This document shows positions 44,100-56,810 of a stretch of DNA of 64,000 bases, piece by piece; the first letter of the stretch is position 1, and the number at the start of each line of letters is the position of its first letter. Location: NCBI RefSeq assembly GCF_905171765.1, contig NC_053391.1:691238175-691302174 (forward strand), read 5' to 3'. Under the pieces are notes generated by a model that searched no databases, had not been told where the DNA came from, and worked only from the letters and a program-made list of their open reading frames with translations. This DNA is from Bufo bufo (Eukaryota > Chordata > Amphibia > Anura > Bufonidae). A program made the translations under genes and the position numbers.

Positions 44100-44824
44100 C
44101 ATGGCTGCATCATCCAATGGCCACCCGGACGAAAAATGTTTACAGGAATAATATTCAATTATTTTTTTGGTTGTGTAGATCGGTCACAGGCATTGCTCCA
44201 ATTCCCCGACCACATATTGCCCAACTGTCCTACTTTTTGGAGGACTGTAACACTGTATGGACTCCAGAGGGCGCAGCTTATGTAAATATGTCCAAAAACG
44301 GGATGTTTACTGGGTGGATCGGACAGGGCACATTTTGAGGAGTAGGCAGCTGTAGAGTTAAATGACAATGTTAAGGCAGTCTGGAGCCACCACTAGGGGG
44401 GCAATTATTGAGTACAGATTTGTACAGCTCCCATAGATGTATAGGCTGCACTTTATAGGTGGAGGATTGTTGCTTCCTTAATTTTTTGGGCCCAAGTTAA
44501 CTCTTTATATCTCTTGTGCCAGCTGGGGATTGTAAGCTCTTGCGGTCAGAGTCCTCATTGTTTAATGAGTAGTTGGCACCCATTTTCAGATAGTTTATTC
44601 TGAACTATTGGAGGGGAGTCCCACGCTCCAGGCGCTCATCCATTAGAGTCTCCTCATCTCTATGGGACCCACACTTGCACCTAATGCAATTTTTGTGCAA
44701 GTTTTCCTTTCTTAGGTCACATTCCAACAGAGCTCAATGGCAATGGCGAATTGAGCGTCACATGACCTTGGTCACGTGACCTATCACCGATTTACATTTG
44801 GAAGCAAACAATGGGGTCACCTAC
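44100..44824. other. Intron DNA, nothing recognised
   Basis: About 720 bp before the TM7 exon donor side. No gene or repeat can be supported; ends of small frames here show no known motif. Confidence 0.5.
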
Positions 44825-44989
44825 CGATCAACAGATTAGCCAAGGACGCCGTGACCGAGAACTGCCTCTCCAGAAATTTGGCAATGAAGATCACCCCCCC
44901 GCATGTAATGGCCGACAGATTGGCTTGAGCCAGAACCACCAAGATATAGATTGGATTTTTCAACGTCCTGAGTAAAACTTTTGGAAAAA
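44825..44989 (-). CDS. slco2a1: SLCO2A1-like transporter, internal exon (TM7 and following loop)
   Basis: A 165-bp exon with a strong polypyrimidine acceptor (a run of T then AG at 44990-44991) and a GTAGGT donor at 44823-44824. It enters in phase 1 and exits in phase 1. The peptide reads FPKVLLRTLKNPIYILVVLA and later KFLERQF and ANLLIG, all recognisable SLCO2-type motifs: the pre-TM7 helix, TM7, and the conserved Lys-Phe-Leu-Glu segment with ITAS/VTAS-like residues before TM8. The reading frame is intact. The intron to the preceding exon is about 11.5 kb and holds hAT copy C. Confidence 0.95.
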
Positions 44990-46489
44990 CTAAAAAAAAA
45001 AAGTAAAAAAACAAACAAAAACGTATTAATGACATCAATGAAATATGGCAGATTTTGCAGGGTGCAAGGTGCTTACTTATACTGCTCTACCCGTAAACGC
45101 AGAGACACTGGTTCCGTATGGTCTCCGTGAAGAATATTGCTTGCTGCACTGCTAAATGCCACCACTTGGGGCGCTATGTAACTTCATGTCATAGAGACTT
45201 GTTGATGATGTCTATGAATCTAGACCATCACTGATTCCCACAATAAGAGATCAGGGCTATAGAAATGTCCATACCTGGAACCTCCAGAACCCTTAGGAGA
45301 TCGACTCAAGCAGCTAGATTTAATATACTGTAAAAGGAATTGAGCAAAATTTGAAAAACATGGCTACTTTCTTCCAGAATCAGCGCCACCTCTGTCCACA
45401 GGTTGTGTCTGGTATTGCAGTTCAGTCCCGTTCACTTAAATGAAGCTGTGCTGCAGTACCGAACGCTGCCCATAGACAGGAGTGTCACTGTTTGAGGATG
45501 AAATACACCATATTTTCCTATGATGACATCACAGAGTTGACCAGTCACAAGCATTTATAGCCCATCAATACAATGCAAGGAATGCAGTGCATACTGACAC
45601 TGGTGGTAGAAATGAAGCAGTGTCATTTTACATAAGAATTCAGATTTATACGCCGCTCAGGACTTTGTGCTTTTATCTAAACAAATGCATAGTCAATCGT
45701 TTTCCACTTTCTACTTTCAGTATTTTTTTGGCATAAGCCGTATGTCGCCCAGATGCAGATCCTGGAAATGTGATCCCAGGTCTACACAGTGGAGTCCTTC
45801 ACACCTCAGTCTCAGGAGGATTCAGATGGAAGATGGCATTTTCTGTACCTTTAGACGGATGCTCCGTTGAGACACCAGGATGACCCTTGAAAAGTGTGCC
45901 GCTTCCTCCAGGACTCACGCCGGCGACGTGTGAAGTGTCGTAAAAAACGACAAGGACACAACAATCTCTACTGAAGGATTCAACTCTCCAGACTAAAATG
46001 TCACTGCTGACTAGAAACCGTGTCGGACTGGGGTACTTGGGGCCCACCAGTGTAACTGATTCTGGGGGCCCACCTTAGGGCTTCTGCACACTAACTTAGC
46101 TTTTTTTTCCCCATGTCCGTACCGTTCCCTTCACTTTAACGGGGCCGCAAAAAATAAAATGACTCCGTGTGCATTCCGGGTCTGTATGTCCGCATGTCCG
46201 TTCTGCAAAATGATAGAACATGTCCTATTATTGTCAGCATTACAGACACGGATAGGACATGGCCCAGCCGTTCTGTTCCACGTAATGTGGAATGCACACA
46301 CCCGGTATCCATGTTTAGCGGATCCGCAATTTGGACACACGTGGCACACAAGACACTTATACGTGGCTCACATGCCGCTATGCTGCACATACACCACTGA
46401 CACATAGAACATGTATATAGCACACACCAATCACACATAGGAAACACGCAATGCACACACCAAGAAATATATGCCTAAGTGTAGCGCAC
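44990..46489. other. Intron DNA with MITE-like pieces
   Basis: About 45355-45510 (TTTCTTCCAGAATCAGCGCC ... GTGTCACTGTTT) is a partial copy of a repeat also seen at 62035-62190. About 46079-46340 starts GGGCTTCTGCACACTAAC after TTA and looks like a Harbinger-type relic with ATTCCGGGTCTG-like palindromes. No gene. Confidence 0.45.
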
Positions 46490-46493
46490 TTAA

Positions 46494-46849
46494 AGGGGTC
46501 CTCTCCCTTCAGTAAGTGGCATTTATCATGTAGAGAAAGTTAATACAAGGCACTTACTAATGTATTGTGATTGTCCATATTGCTTCCTTTCTATTACCAC
46601 AGTGTAATCCAGCAGCGGTGGCCGTGCTTACACACTATAGGTAAAGGTGTTGGCCTACGCGCACTTCCAGCCTTTCCCTATAGTGTGTAAGCACGGCCAC
46701 CGCTGCTGGATTACACGGTGGTAATAAGCACGGATACGTGCTGTGTATAATGTGATGGAAAGGAAGCAATATGGACAATCACAATACATTAGTAAGTGCC
46801 TTGTATTAACTGCATGATAAATGCCATTTACTGAAGTGAGACAAACCCT
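46494..46849. mobile_element. TTAA-target fold-back MITE
   Basis: 356 bp between TTAA sites (46490-46493, 46850-46853), ends AGGGGTCCTCTCC and ACAAACCCT. The arms share ACACTATAGG, GTAAGCACGGCCACCGCTGC and CAATATGGACAATCACAATA in inverted orientation, so most of it folds into one long hairpin. Confidence 0.85.
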
Positions 46850-47671
46850 TTAACCCCTTTAAGCATATATGTCTGGCATGAAATTTACCAAATCGTAACC
46901 TCCTCAGATTGTACATAATCTACATTATAATTAAAAGGGTTGTCCGACCGTAATGACTATCAACGGGATCGGTGATAAATATCAGATTGCTGGGGTCTGA
47001 CTGCTGGAACACCCACTGATCATGAAAAAAGGGGTCCTGAGTAGGGATGAGCGAACCCGAACATTTTCGTAAAAGTCCGGGTTCGGTGCTTTCTTGGCGC
47101 TTTTTGAAAGGCTGCAAAGCAGCCAATCAACAAGCGTCATACTACTTGCCCCAAGAGGCCATCACAGCCTTCCCTACTATTGGCATGGCTGTGATTGGCC
47201 AGTGCAGCATGTGACCCAGCCTCTATATAAGCTTGGGTCACGTAGCGCTGCACGTCACTCTGCTGATACAAGTGTAGGGAGAGGTTGCAGCTGCGACGTT
47301 AGGGCGAGATTAGGCAGATTAACGCCTCCAAAAGACTTCATTCTGTGATCGATCTACAGCTGTGGATCATTGAAGTGCTAGTATTGACTTGCTCACTTTT
47401 TTGAGGCTGCCCAGAGCGTTTTTAGATCACTTTTTTCTGGGGTGATCGGCGGCCATTTTGTGGCTTGTGGTGCGCCAGCACAAGCTATCACCAAGTACAT
47501 TTAACCATCGATAGTGTGGTTATTTTGTGCTATATCCTACATCAGCTGCAGGCTGAGCCTGTGTCACCGAAGTGCATTTAACCATCAACAGTCTGGTTAT
47601 TTTTTGGCCATATACTACATCAGGGGCAAGTTGAGCCTGTCACCCAGCGCCTAAAAAATAGACCTGACATT

Positions 47672-48083
47672 TCTATTCAACCAAATCTGTACTGTTTTAG
47701 CTGGTCAAGTTATTTGTAGTGACCGTAAAAGCACACTTTTTGTTCTGGGTTGAAAAACTATTCCCAAATTTGCCATTCTCAAAATAACTAGTTTCTGGTA
47801 TTTGAGGCCTACTTGAAATCTATCCCAAAAAGGATATCTTACATTGAAGGTGCTGATAGTGTCATTCAGAAAAACCTAACACACACGCTACCGTGCAGAT
47901 ACAAGTCTAATTCTGTGATTAATCCTATACCTGTCACACAGCGCAAAAAAAAAACAGGTCTCACATCTCTATTCAACCAAATCTGTACGGTTTTAGCTGG
48001 TCAAGTTATTTGTAGTGACCGTAAAAGCAGACTTTTTGTTCTGGGTTGAAAAACTATTCCCAAATTTGCCATTCTCAAAATTG
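47672..48083. repeat. Direct duplication in the 5' UTR of hAT copy C
   Basis: The segment from CTATTCAACCAAATCTGTAC to CCATTCTCAAAAT occurs twice, about 185 bp apart, with only a few differences. Copy B (12290-12430) has it once. The spacer (47789-47969) has no counterpart in copy B. Confidence 0.85.
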
Positions 48084-48098
48084 TGGTGAACGGGAACA

Positions 48099-51000
48099 AT
48101 GAGGAAAACATCTAATAAGGGACGCGGACGTGGACATGGTCGTGGTGGTGTTAGTGGACCCTCTGGTGCTGGGAGAGGACGTGGCCGTTCTGCCACAGCC
48201 ACACGTCCTAGTGAACCAACTACCTCAGGTTCCAGTAGCCAGCAGAATTTGCAGCGATATTTTGTGGGGCCCAATGCCGTTCTAAGGATGGTAAGGCCTG
48301 AGCAGGTACAGGCATTAGTCAATTGGGTGGCCGACAGTGGATCCAGCACGTTCACATTATCTCCCACCCAGTCTTCTGCAGAAAGCGCACAGATGGCGCA
48401 TGAAAACCAAGCCCATCGGTCTGTCACATCACCCCCATGCATATCAGGGAAACTGTCTGAGCCTCAAGTTATGCAGCAGTCTCTTATGCTGTTTGAAGAC
48501 TCTGCTGCCAGGGTTTCCCAAGGGCATCCACCTAGCCCTTCCCCAGGGGTGGAAGAGATAGAATGCACTAACGCACAACCACTTATTTTTCCTGATGATG
48601 AGGACATGGGAATACCACCTCAGCACGTCTCTGATGATGACGAAACACAGGTGCCAACTGCTGCGTCTTTCTGCAGTGTGCAGACTGAACAGGAGGTCAG
48701 GGATCAAGACTGGGTGGAAGACGATGCAGGGGACGATGAGGTCCTAGACCCCACATGGAATGAAGGTCGTGCCACTGACTTTCACAGTTCGGAGGAAGAG
48801 GCAGTGGTGAGACCGAGCCAACAGCGTAGCAAAAGAGGGAGCAGTGGGCAAAATCAGAACACCCGCCGCCAAGAGACTCCGCCTGCTACTGACCGCCGCC
48901 ATCTGGGACCGAGCACCCCAAAGGCAGCTTCAAGGAGTTCCCTGGCATGGCACTTCTTCAAACAATGTGCTGACGACAAGACCCAAGTGGTTTGCACGCT
49001 GTGCCATCAGAGCCTGAAGCGAGGCATTAACGTTCTGAACCTTAGCACAACCTGCATGACCAGGCACCTGCATGCAAAGCATGAACTGCAGTGGAGTAAA
49101 CACCTTAAAAACAAGGAAGTCACTCAGGCTCCCCCTGCTACCTCTTCTGCTGCTGCCGCCTCGGCCTCTTCTGCTGTTGCTGCTGCCGCCTCGGCCTCTT
49201 CCTCTGGAGGAACGTTGGCACCTGCCGCCCAGCAAACATGGGATGTACCACCAACACCACCACCTGCGTCACCAAGCATCTCAACCATGTCACACGGCAG
49301 CGTTCAGCTCTCCATCTCACAAACATTTGAGAGAAAGCGTAAATTCCCACCTAGCCACCCTCGATCCCTGGCCCTGAATGCCAGCATTTCTAAACTACTG
49401 GCCTATGAAATGCTGTCATTTAGGCTGGTGGACACAGACAGCTTCAAACAGCTCATGTCGCTTGCTGTCCCACAGTATGTTGTTCCCAGCCGCCACTACT
49501 TCTCCAAGAGAGCCGTGCCTTCCCTGCACAAACAAGTGTCCGATAAAATCAAGTGTTCACTGCGCAACGCCATCTGTGGCAAGGTCCACCTAACCACAGA
49601 TACGTGGACCAGTAAGGCCAGGGACGCTATATCTCCCTAACTGCACACTGGGTAAATGTAGTGGCGGCTGGGCCCCAGGCGGAGAGCTATTTGGCGCACG
49701 TCCTTCCGCCGCCAAGGATCGCAGGGCAACATTCTTTGCCTCCTGTCTCCTCCTCCTCCTACTCAGCTTCCTCCTCCTCTTCTTCCACCTGCTCATCCAG
49801 TCAGCCACACACCTTCACCACCAACTACAGCACAGCCCGGGGTAAACGTCAGAAGGCCATTCTGAAACTCATATGTTTGGGGGACAGGCCCCACACCGCA
49901 CAGGAGTTGTGGCGGGGTATAGAACAACAGACCGACGAGTGGTTGCTGCCGGTGAGCCTCAAGCCCGGCCTAATGGGCGAAATCTCGTTGCAGCTCTGGG
50001 ACTAGCCGGTTTGACGCACATACCTTGCCTGGCGCATGTGCTGAATTTGGTGGTGCAGAAGTTCATTCGCAACTACCCCGACATGTCAGAGCTGCTGCAT
50101 AAAGTGCGGGCCGTCTGTTCGCGCTTCCGGTATTCACATCCTGCCGCTGCTCGCCTGTCTGCGCTACAGCGTAACTTCGGCCTTCCCGCTCACCGCCTCA
50201 TATGCGACGTGCCCACCAGGTGGAACTCCACCTTGCACATGCTGGACAGACTGTGCGAGCAGCAGCAGGCCATAGTGGAGTTTCAGCTGCAGCGCGCAAG
50301 GGTCAGTCGCACTGCGGATCAGACACACTTCACCACCAATGACTGGGCCTCCATGCGAGACCTGTGTGCCCTGTTGCGTTGTTTCGAGTACTCCACCAAC
50401 ATGGCCAGTGGCGATGACGCCGTTATCAGCGTTACAATACCACTTCTATGTCTCCTTGAGAAAACACTTAGGGCAATGATGGAAGAGGAGGTGGCCCAGG
50501 AGGAAGAGGAGGAAGAGGGGTCATTTTTAGCACTTTCAGGCCAGTCTCTTCGAAGTGACTCAGAGGGAGGTTTTTTGCAACACCAGAGGCCAGGTACAAA
50601 TGTGGCCAGACAGGGCCCACTACTGGAGGACGAGGAGGACGAGGATGAAGCATGTTCACAGCGGGGTGGCACCCAAAGCAGCTCGGGCCCATCACTGGTG
50701 CGTGGCTGGGGGGGGAAACACAGGACGATGACGATACGCCTCCCACAGAGGACAGCTTGTCCTTACCTCTGGGCAGCCTGGCACACATGAGCGACTACAT
50801 GCTGCAGTGCCTGCGCAACGACAGCAGAGTTGCCCACATTTTAACGTGTGAGGACTACTGGGTTGCCACCCTGCTGGATCCCCGGTACAAAGACAATGTG
50901 CCCACCTTACTTCCTACACTGGAGCGTGATAGGAAGATGCGCGAGTACAAGCGCACGTTGGTAGACGCGCTACTGAGAGCATTCCCAAATGTCACAGGGG

Positions 51001-51479
51001 AACCAGTGGAAGCCCAAGGCGAAGGCAGAGGAGGAGCAAGAGGTCGCCAACGCAGCTGTGTCACGGCCAGCTCCTCTGAGGGCAGGGTTAGCATGGCAGA
51101 GATGTGGAAAAGTTTTGTCACCACGCCACAGCTAACTGCACCACCACCTGATATGGAACGTGTTAGCAGGAGGCAACATTTCACTAACATGGTGGAACAG
51201 TACCTGTGCACACCCCTCCACGTACTGACTGATGGTTCGGCCCCATTCAACTTCTGGGTCTCCAAATTGTCCGCGTGGCTAGAGCTAGCCTTTTATGCCT
51301 TGGAGGTGCTGGCCTGCCCGGCGGCCAGCGTTTTGTCTGAACGTGTATTCAGCACGGCAGGGGGCGTCATTACAGACAAACTCAGCCGCCTGTCTACAGC
51401 CAATGTGGACAAGCTGACGTTCATAAAAATGAACCAGGCATGGATCCCACAGGACCTGTCCATCCCTTGTGCAGATTAG
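48099..51479 (+). pseudogene. hAT transposase pseudogene, copy C
   Basis: Starts MRKTSNKGRGRGHGRGG. The first 513 codons are open and include an Arg/Gly-rich N-terminus, an acidic Ser-rich region and a BED zinc finger at residues about 280-330 (WHFFKQCADD, VVCTLC, RHLHAKH). Three lesions follow: a 4-nt loss near 49616, a 13-nt loss near 49975 and a 2-nt gain in a G run near 50711. Beyond them the frame still shows CLAHVLNLVVQKF, the acidic linker and the C-terminal dimerisation motif CPAASVLSERVFSTAGG (about 51315-51365). The roughly 280-residue disordered N-terminus before the BED finger is unusually long. Stop at 51479. Confidence 0.92.
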
Positions 51480-52406
51480 ATATTAACTACCTCCCCTTAA
51501 CAATATATTATTCTACTCCAGGGCACTTCCTCATTCAATACTATTTTTAATTTCATTTTACCATTATATTGCGGGGCAACCCAAAGTTGAATGAACCTCT
51601 CCTCTGTCTGGGTGCCGGGGCCTAAATGTGTGACAGTGGCCTGTTCCAGTGGTGGGTGACGTGAAGCCTGATTCTCTGCTGACATGAAGAATGATTCTGT
51701 GCTGACATAAGGCCAGATTCTCTGTTACGGGACCTCTCTCCTCTGTCTGGGTGCCGGGGCCTAAATATGTGACAGTGGCCTGTTCCAGTGGTGGGTGACA
51801 TGAAGCCAGATTCTCTGCTATGGTATGAAGAGACTGATTCTCTGCTATGGGACCTCTGTCCAATTGATATTGGTTAATTTTTATTTTTTTAATTTTTATT
51901 TTAATTCATTTTCCTATCCACATTTGTTTGCAGGGGATTTACCTACATGTTGCTGCCTTTTGCAGCCCTCTAGCTCTTTCCTGGGCTGTTTTACAGCCTT
52001 TTTAGTGACCAAAAGTTCGGGTCCCCATTGACTTCAATGGGGTTCGGGTTCGGGACGAAGTTCGGTTCGGGTTTGGATCCCGAACATTTCCGGGAAGTTC
52101 AGCCGAACTTCTCTAACGAGAACATCCAGGTGTTCGCTCAACTCTAGTCCTGAGACATCCAATTACATTACCGCCAATCTTTGTACACAAGGGTCTTAAG
52201 ACCACGTTCCCTTGATCATGGGGGTCCCAGAAGTCAGACCCCCAGCAATCAGACACTTATCACCTGTCGTGTCATAGCTGTTGGACCTTTTCACATTCCC
52301 TATCCTTAAAGGTTTTCTTTGGGTGTAAAATAAAATAATAAAATAAAAATTAAAAAATCTGGCCCAAAATATGTGTCAAACTAAAATAGAAATGCTCGTC
52401 TGTTAA

Positions 52407-52785
52407 AGGGCCGGTGTCCACTTTTCTAGTTATCCTCTATCTACAGGATCGGGGATAACTAAGTGATTCGTGGGGGGCTGAACGCTGGAGCCCCCATTGA
52501 TCCCCCTTCTTGATTGAGTAGCAGGTCAAGCATATGCCCTGCCTCTCCATCCATTCACTATGGGGTCGCCGGAGAAGGCGGAGTACAGCGCTGGCTATTT
52601 ACAGAGGTCCCAAAGAGAATGAATGGAGCAGCAGGGCGTATGTGTGGCCTGTCACACCATCAAAAAGGGGGAACAGGACCCGTTTCTGGGATCAGTGGGG
52701 GTCGCAGAATTGGACCCCACTATTCATATAGTTATGCCCTATGGTGTGGAGAGGATAAAATAACTTGAAAACCTGCACAACGCCT
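52407..52785. mobile_element. TTAA-target MITE
   Basis: 379 bp between TTAA (52403-52406) and TTAA (52786-52789), ends AGGGCCGGTGTCC and GCACAACGCCT. Contains ATCTACAGGATCGGGGATAA and GACCCCACTATTC-type inverted segments. No coding capacity. Confidence 0.7.
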
Positions 52786-52789
52786 TTAA

Positions 52790-53480
52790 ATCCTCCACCA
52801 CCAGTATCTCTTTACATGGCAGCAGTGATTCCTGTAAATACGGAATATCATCACTGCCGCCGTGTAAACCTATACGTGTCAATACTGGAGAATGTGACGC
52901 ACTGGGCAGAATTTTTCGGGCATAAGTCCAACCCCCTTTGGAGGTCACAACCTTTAACAAAGCCCAAGCAAAGGCGCTAGAGGAGCAACGTGAGCAAAGG
53001 GCACAAACGGAGGGTCATAACTGAAGAAGAGGCATTAGGGTCACCTGAGGCAGGGCAATAGTGGGGATCCTGGAGCAGAGGTATTAGAGGGGCAACTGGA
53101 GAAAATGCAATATTAGGGGTGCATGTAGAGTGGGGGCATCTGGAGCTTTGGCACTAATGGGGGTGCACCTAAAGCAGAGGCTTTGGGGGGGGGGACCTAG
53201 GGCAGAGTCCCCCCAATGCTACTCTGAACTCTGCAGAGAGCAGCATGTTCTCTCCTCCTTCACTGACAGCAGCCCAGGAAGCTTAGAAGATACTGCGGGG
53301 CCTCCTGTACAATTGACACCAGTAGGAGGCTGCATCACTGTGCAATACTGCCACCTAGTGGCTACAATAATAGTTTCTCCTTAGAAACAAGAGAAATAAT
53401 TACTCCTCTGTCTTCTCACTGGGGGCAGGAGACTGGGGGCCCACCGAGGAATCCCCCGCCTCCCCGGTGGGCCAGAAATG
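52790..53480. other. Intron DNA, nothing recognised
   Basis: About 690 bp without a supported gene. Some G-rich stretches (53170-53210), no family recognised. Confidence 0.5.
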
Positions 53481-54490
53481 ATAAAAACTGAGCGCAAGAA
53501 ACAAAGACAAAATGAATACTAAGAACAAAACACATTAACAGATAAATACAAAATAATAAAAAAATAAAAGTAAACAAAAAAAAAAAATGAATGAAAAATA
53601 TGAAGGATGCAAAAATGAATGGCAAAATGTTTAAATGAATAAAGAAACTACAAAAAGTAAATATTAAATAAATAAAATAAAAAAATAAAAATGGAGCTCT
53701 CTGCCTGAGGAGGTGGTGATGGTGAGTACAATAAAGGAATTCAAGAGGGGCCTGGATGTATTTCTGCAGTGTAATAATATTACAGGCTATAGCTACTAGA
53801 GAGGGGTCGTTGATCCAGGGAGTTATTCTGATGCCTGATTGGAGTCGGGAAGGAATTTTTTATTCCCCTAAAGTGGAGAAAATTGGCTTCTACCTCACAG
53901 GGTTTTTTGCCTTCCTCTGGATCAACTTGCAGGATAACAGGCCGAACTGGATGGACAAATGTCTTTTTTCGGCCTTATGTACTAAGTTACTATGTTACAT
54001 AATAAAAAAACTACCAAGTAAATGAAATAACAAAATAAATAAAATAACTGGAAAATAAATAAACCATCTCAAGAATAAATGAATAAAAAAAATCTCCAAA
54101 ATAAATAAAATAACTACAAAATAAATACTTTAATGAAATGAATGTAAAATAATAAATATAACAAGAAAATAAAAACTAAAAATGTACTAAATGAAAACAA
54201 AAGAATTGCATTACTAATTACATGAATAATGAAAATGGATGTAAAATATATGCATTAAAGTTAGTACTACATAATGTAAAGAACTACAAAATATTAAATT
54301 AAATAAATGCACAATAAAAAAATAAAATGTATAAATAGCAGCAAAATAAGAAATTAAAGACAAAATAAATGCCTATAAAAACCTGCAACGTAAAATAAAC
54401 CTACAAAATAAATACAAAATAAGTCAATATAAAATGGCTACAAATGAATAAATACTTTTAAATCGATAAACGAAATAAAGAAATAGTGAG
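53480..54490. repeat. A/T-rich AAATAAAT-like low-complexity tract
   Basis: About 1 kb dominated by degenerate AAATAAA, AAAATAAAT and ATGAAT motifs, split by a CR1 tail at 53690-54000. It may have grown from the A-rich end of that LINE insertion. No coding signal. Confidence 0.8.
53690..54000 (+). mobile_element. CR1-like LINE 3' fragment
   Basis: Reads GGAGGTGGTGATGGTGAGTA, then GGGGCCTGGATGTATTTCT, CTTCCTCTGGATCAACTTGC and ACTGGATGGACAAATGTC, the familiar end of CR1 LINEs in which the last coding residues run into a conserved 3' UTR. 5'-truncated, as is usual for LINE copies. Confidence 0.75.
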
Positions 54491-55209
54491 GCTCATTTTG
54501 GATGTTAAAGGGGTTCACCTAGATTAAAAAAAAACAAAAAAAAACAACTTCTGTCTGCAGATCATAACAAGTTTAAAAGGGTTAACAGCCCTTAAAATAA
54601 GTTGAAATTCATAACTATGGCGTCACCACTTCAGACAATGAATGGACAGCTGGTGTCATGTGGCACTGGACGACGCTGTAGGTGACCGGCTGTGGAGGAA
54701 ATATTTATTAATATTATTTATTATCTAATAGAGATCATATCTCCTCCTGATCCGGCAGAGAGATAGTTAATGCAATGACCTTGGTGGGGGTGACCTCTTC
54801 TATACAGCAGCGGCAGAGGAGGTCCTGCAGTCGGATTATTACACATGAAATGAAGCAATCTGCGAATATTGATACAAATAAATGAAATGTATCACTGATA
54901 TCTATGAAAAAGGAGGAAGCAACCAAGTGACACTGTGACCTATGGAAACTCATAGGACTTCATCATGGAGGAAGTAGGCAGTGGAAGAAGGTTTGATGTG
55001 TAACAGATGCTCTAATATTCATATTAACCTGTTGATTCATACCATGGGGGGAGGGGGAGGCATATTGACCCCAAAAACTAATATGTCCATTTTGGTTGTC
55101 ACCTACGTTTCCAGCTCTTTTCCTGTGTCCTCTGTTCTGTTCCTACATTTTATTTACTGGACTATGGAGTCCATCCTCAGACCCTATAGAGCTGCATTAC
55201 CAGAAGCAG
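54491..55209. other. Intron DNA, nothing recognised
   Basis: A short MITE-like start (TTAAAGGGGTTCACCTAG, about 54505) and otherwise unassigned sequence. No gene. Confidence 0.45.
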
Positions 55210-56340
55210 GAGAAGGGGTACGAAGTAGGAAGAGTAGAGAGGATGGAAGCGGAAAAGGAAGTGATAGAAGTAGGAATGTTCTAGAGAAAAAGACTAGCAC
55301 CGGGAAGTGAAGGGAAGTAAAAGAGAAATAAAATGAAGAAAAAAAAGAGCAGGAAACAGAAGGGAAATTATAAGTGACAGGGAAAAGGATAAGGAAAGGG
55401 AGGGAAAGGGGAATGGGAAGGACAGTGGAATATAAAGTATAAATGGAGAGCACAAGGAAAGGGTGGAGGAAGGTAGCTTGAAGGAGGAAGAGGAAACAGG
55501 AAGGGAATTTAATGTAGAAATGTAGAAAAAGAAATGGAAGCGAAGAGGTAAGGAAAGGGAATGTGAGGGAGAAAAGGGGTAATGAAAAGGGAAACTAAAT
55601 GGAAAGGGAAGGGAAAACAGAAGAGGAAGTAAATTCAAACTGTTGCAGAAAAGGTAGAAAGGGAAGAGAATAGGAAAGACAATGGAATTTGAAGGCGTAA
55701 GGGAAATGGCAAGGAGAGAGGAAGGTAAAATGAAGGACAAGTGGAAAGAGAAGGGTAAATAGAAGAGGATGGAAAATTAAAGGGGAGGAGGGAAGAGGAA
55801 AGGCAATGGAATGGAAATGGAAAAATAATGGAAAGTGAAGTGGCAGTGTAAAGGGTAGAGGAAAAGAAGAAGAAAGGAACAGAAAGGAACTGAAAGGAGT
55901 TGAGGAAATTGAAAGAAAAAGAGAAGGGGCAACAAAACAATAAGGCAATGGAATGTGAAAAATAAAAGATAAAGGAGCGAAGGGGCGTGGAAAGTAAAGA
56001 GGAAGGGCAAGTAGAAAGGAAAGAGGAAACAGCAGAGGAAACAAGAGAGGAAGTAAATTGAAAGGGATGGAGAAATGAAAAGGACCAGTGGAAAGGAAAC
56101 ATACGTAAAGGAAGGAAGAACAGGAATGGCAAGATTGACCATGTTGTCTTTTTCTACCATTAATCTTATATCTTTCTATGAAAGGGAAAAGCACAAGAAA
56201 GGAGAAGATTCAAAGGAATTGGAAGACACTGCAAAAAGGAAAGTGTTGGGAAGCTGTGAGTGTAGGAAGAAAGGGAAAGGACAAATACAGGACAAGGAAG
56301 AGAAAATTACATTTTAAAGAGAAAAAGAGAACATTTTGAG
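55210..56340 (+). repeat. 1.1-kb purine-rich (GA) tract
   Basis: The plus strand is almost entirely A and G, with units such as GGAAAGGGAA, AGAGGAAG and GGAATGGAAA and few pyrimidines. On the transcribed minus strand this gives a long C/U-rich RNA beginning about 180 nt after the donor of the 106-bp SLCO exon. Overlapping open frames on the minus strand, rich in Phe, Ser, Leu and Pro, result from composition. Confidence 0.92.
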
Positions 56341-56522
56341 GTTCTTGTAGGTCCCTTGGGCGACATTTCCCCTTTTCTTACAGTAACCTTGAGCTGTACT
56401 GTTACCACATTCAGTTTCTCTTAATGACCATTATATCATGTAAATGAATTCAGCCTTCCGGGAGTTAAAAGCGTCCCCCGGGCGTAAGGTGGCAGGGTTA
56501 CAATGTATAATGAGCGGAGTAC

Positions 56523-56628
56523 CTCTGATGAACTGTGCCAAGGACAGGGGTTCACTTCTGTCAGGATTATTCTTGAAGGCATCCATCAGGCCGGGTTTGC
56601 TCTCATCTGCGCTCTCATGCTTGACCTG
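56523..56628 (-). CDS. slco2a1: SLCO2A1-like transporter, internal exon (cytoplasmic loop TM6-TM7)
   Basis: A 106-bp exon bounded on the minus strand by a tttcctag acceptor (56629-56630) and a GTACTC donor (56521-56522). It begins in phase 0, directly after the codon that ends the 62312-62442 exon, and ends in phase 1 within SLAQFIR. The 35 codons are hydrophilic and charged (QVKHESADESKPG...), as expected for the variable cytoplasmic loop between TM6 and TM7. Joining to the next exon continues as IRVFPKVLL, a typical SLCO loop-to-TM7 transition. The exon sits between two low-complexity tracts: a purine-rich tract ending about 180 bp past the donor and a 30-bp minisatellite starting about 180 bp before the acceptor. 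Confidence 0.85.
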
Positions 56629-56810
56629 CTAGGAAATAGAGAAAATATCAGCTACAGAATCTCCCGAGAGCGAGGAAAAGGTGTAGTGTCGGCTGCAACG
56701 CAGAGCGGAGCTAATAAGAGCCAGAGTTCTGCAGGTCACAGCTATGCATCACCACAGTCCACTGTAGGAAGAAGCAATGGCATTAACTCTATATATCCTA
56801 ATACCCCATA

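Larger units (their letters stand above)
47042..52146 (+). mobile_element. hAT transposon copy C, complete
   Basis: Starts TAGGGATGAGCGAAC and ends GTTCGCTCAACTCTA, with perfect 8-bp target duplications GTCCTGAG at 47034-47041 and 52147-52154. 5105 bp. The 5' UTR contains a duplicated segment of about 115 bp (47672-47788 and 47970-48083) absent from copy B. The 3' subterminal array has only about two units. Confidence 0.96.

Noticed and set aside
55294..56194. Several minus-strand frames rich in Phe, Ser, Leu and Pro resembling membrane proteins
   Set aside because: They result from the purine/pyrimidine strand bias of the GA tract; all frames look alike and none has a recognisable motif.
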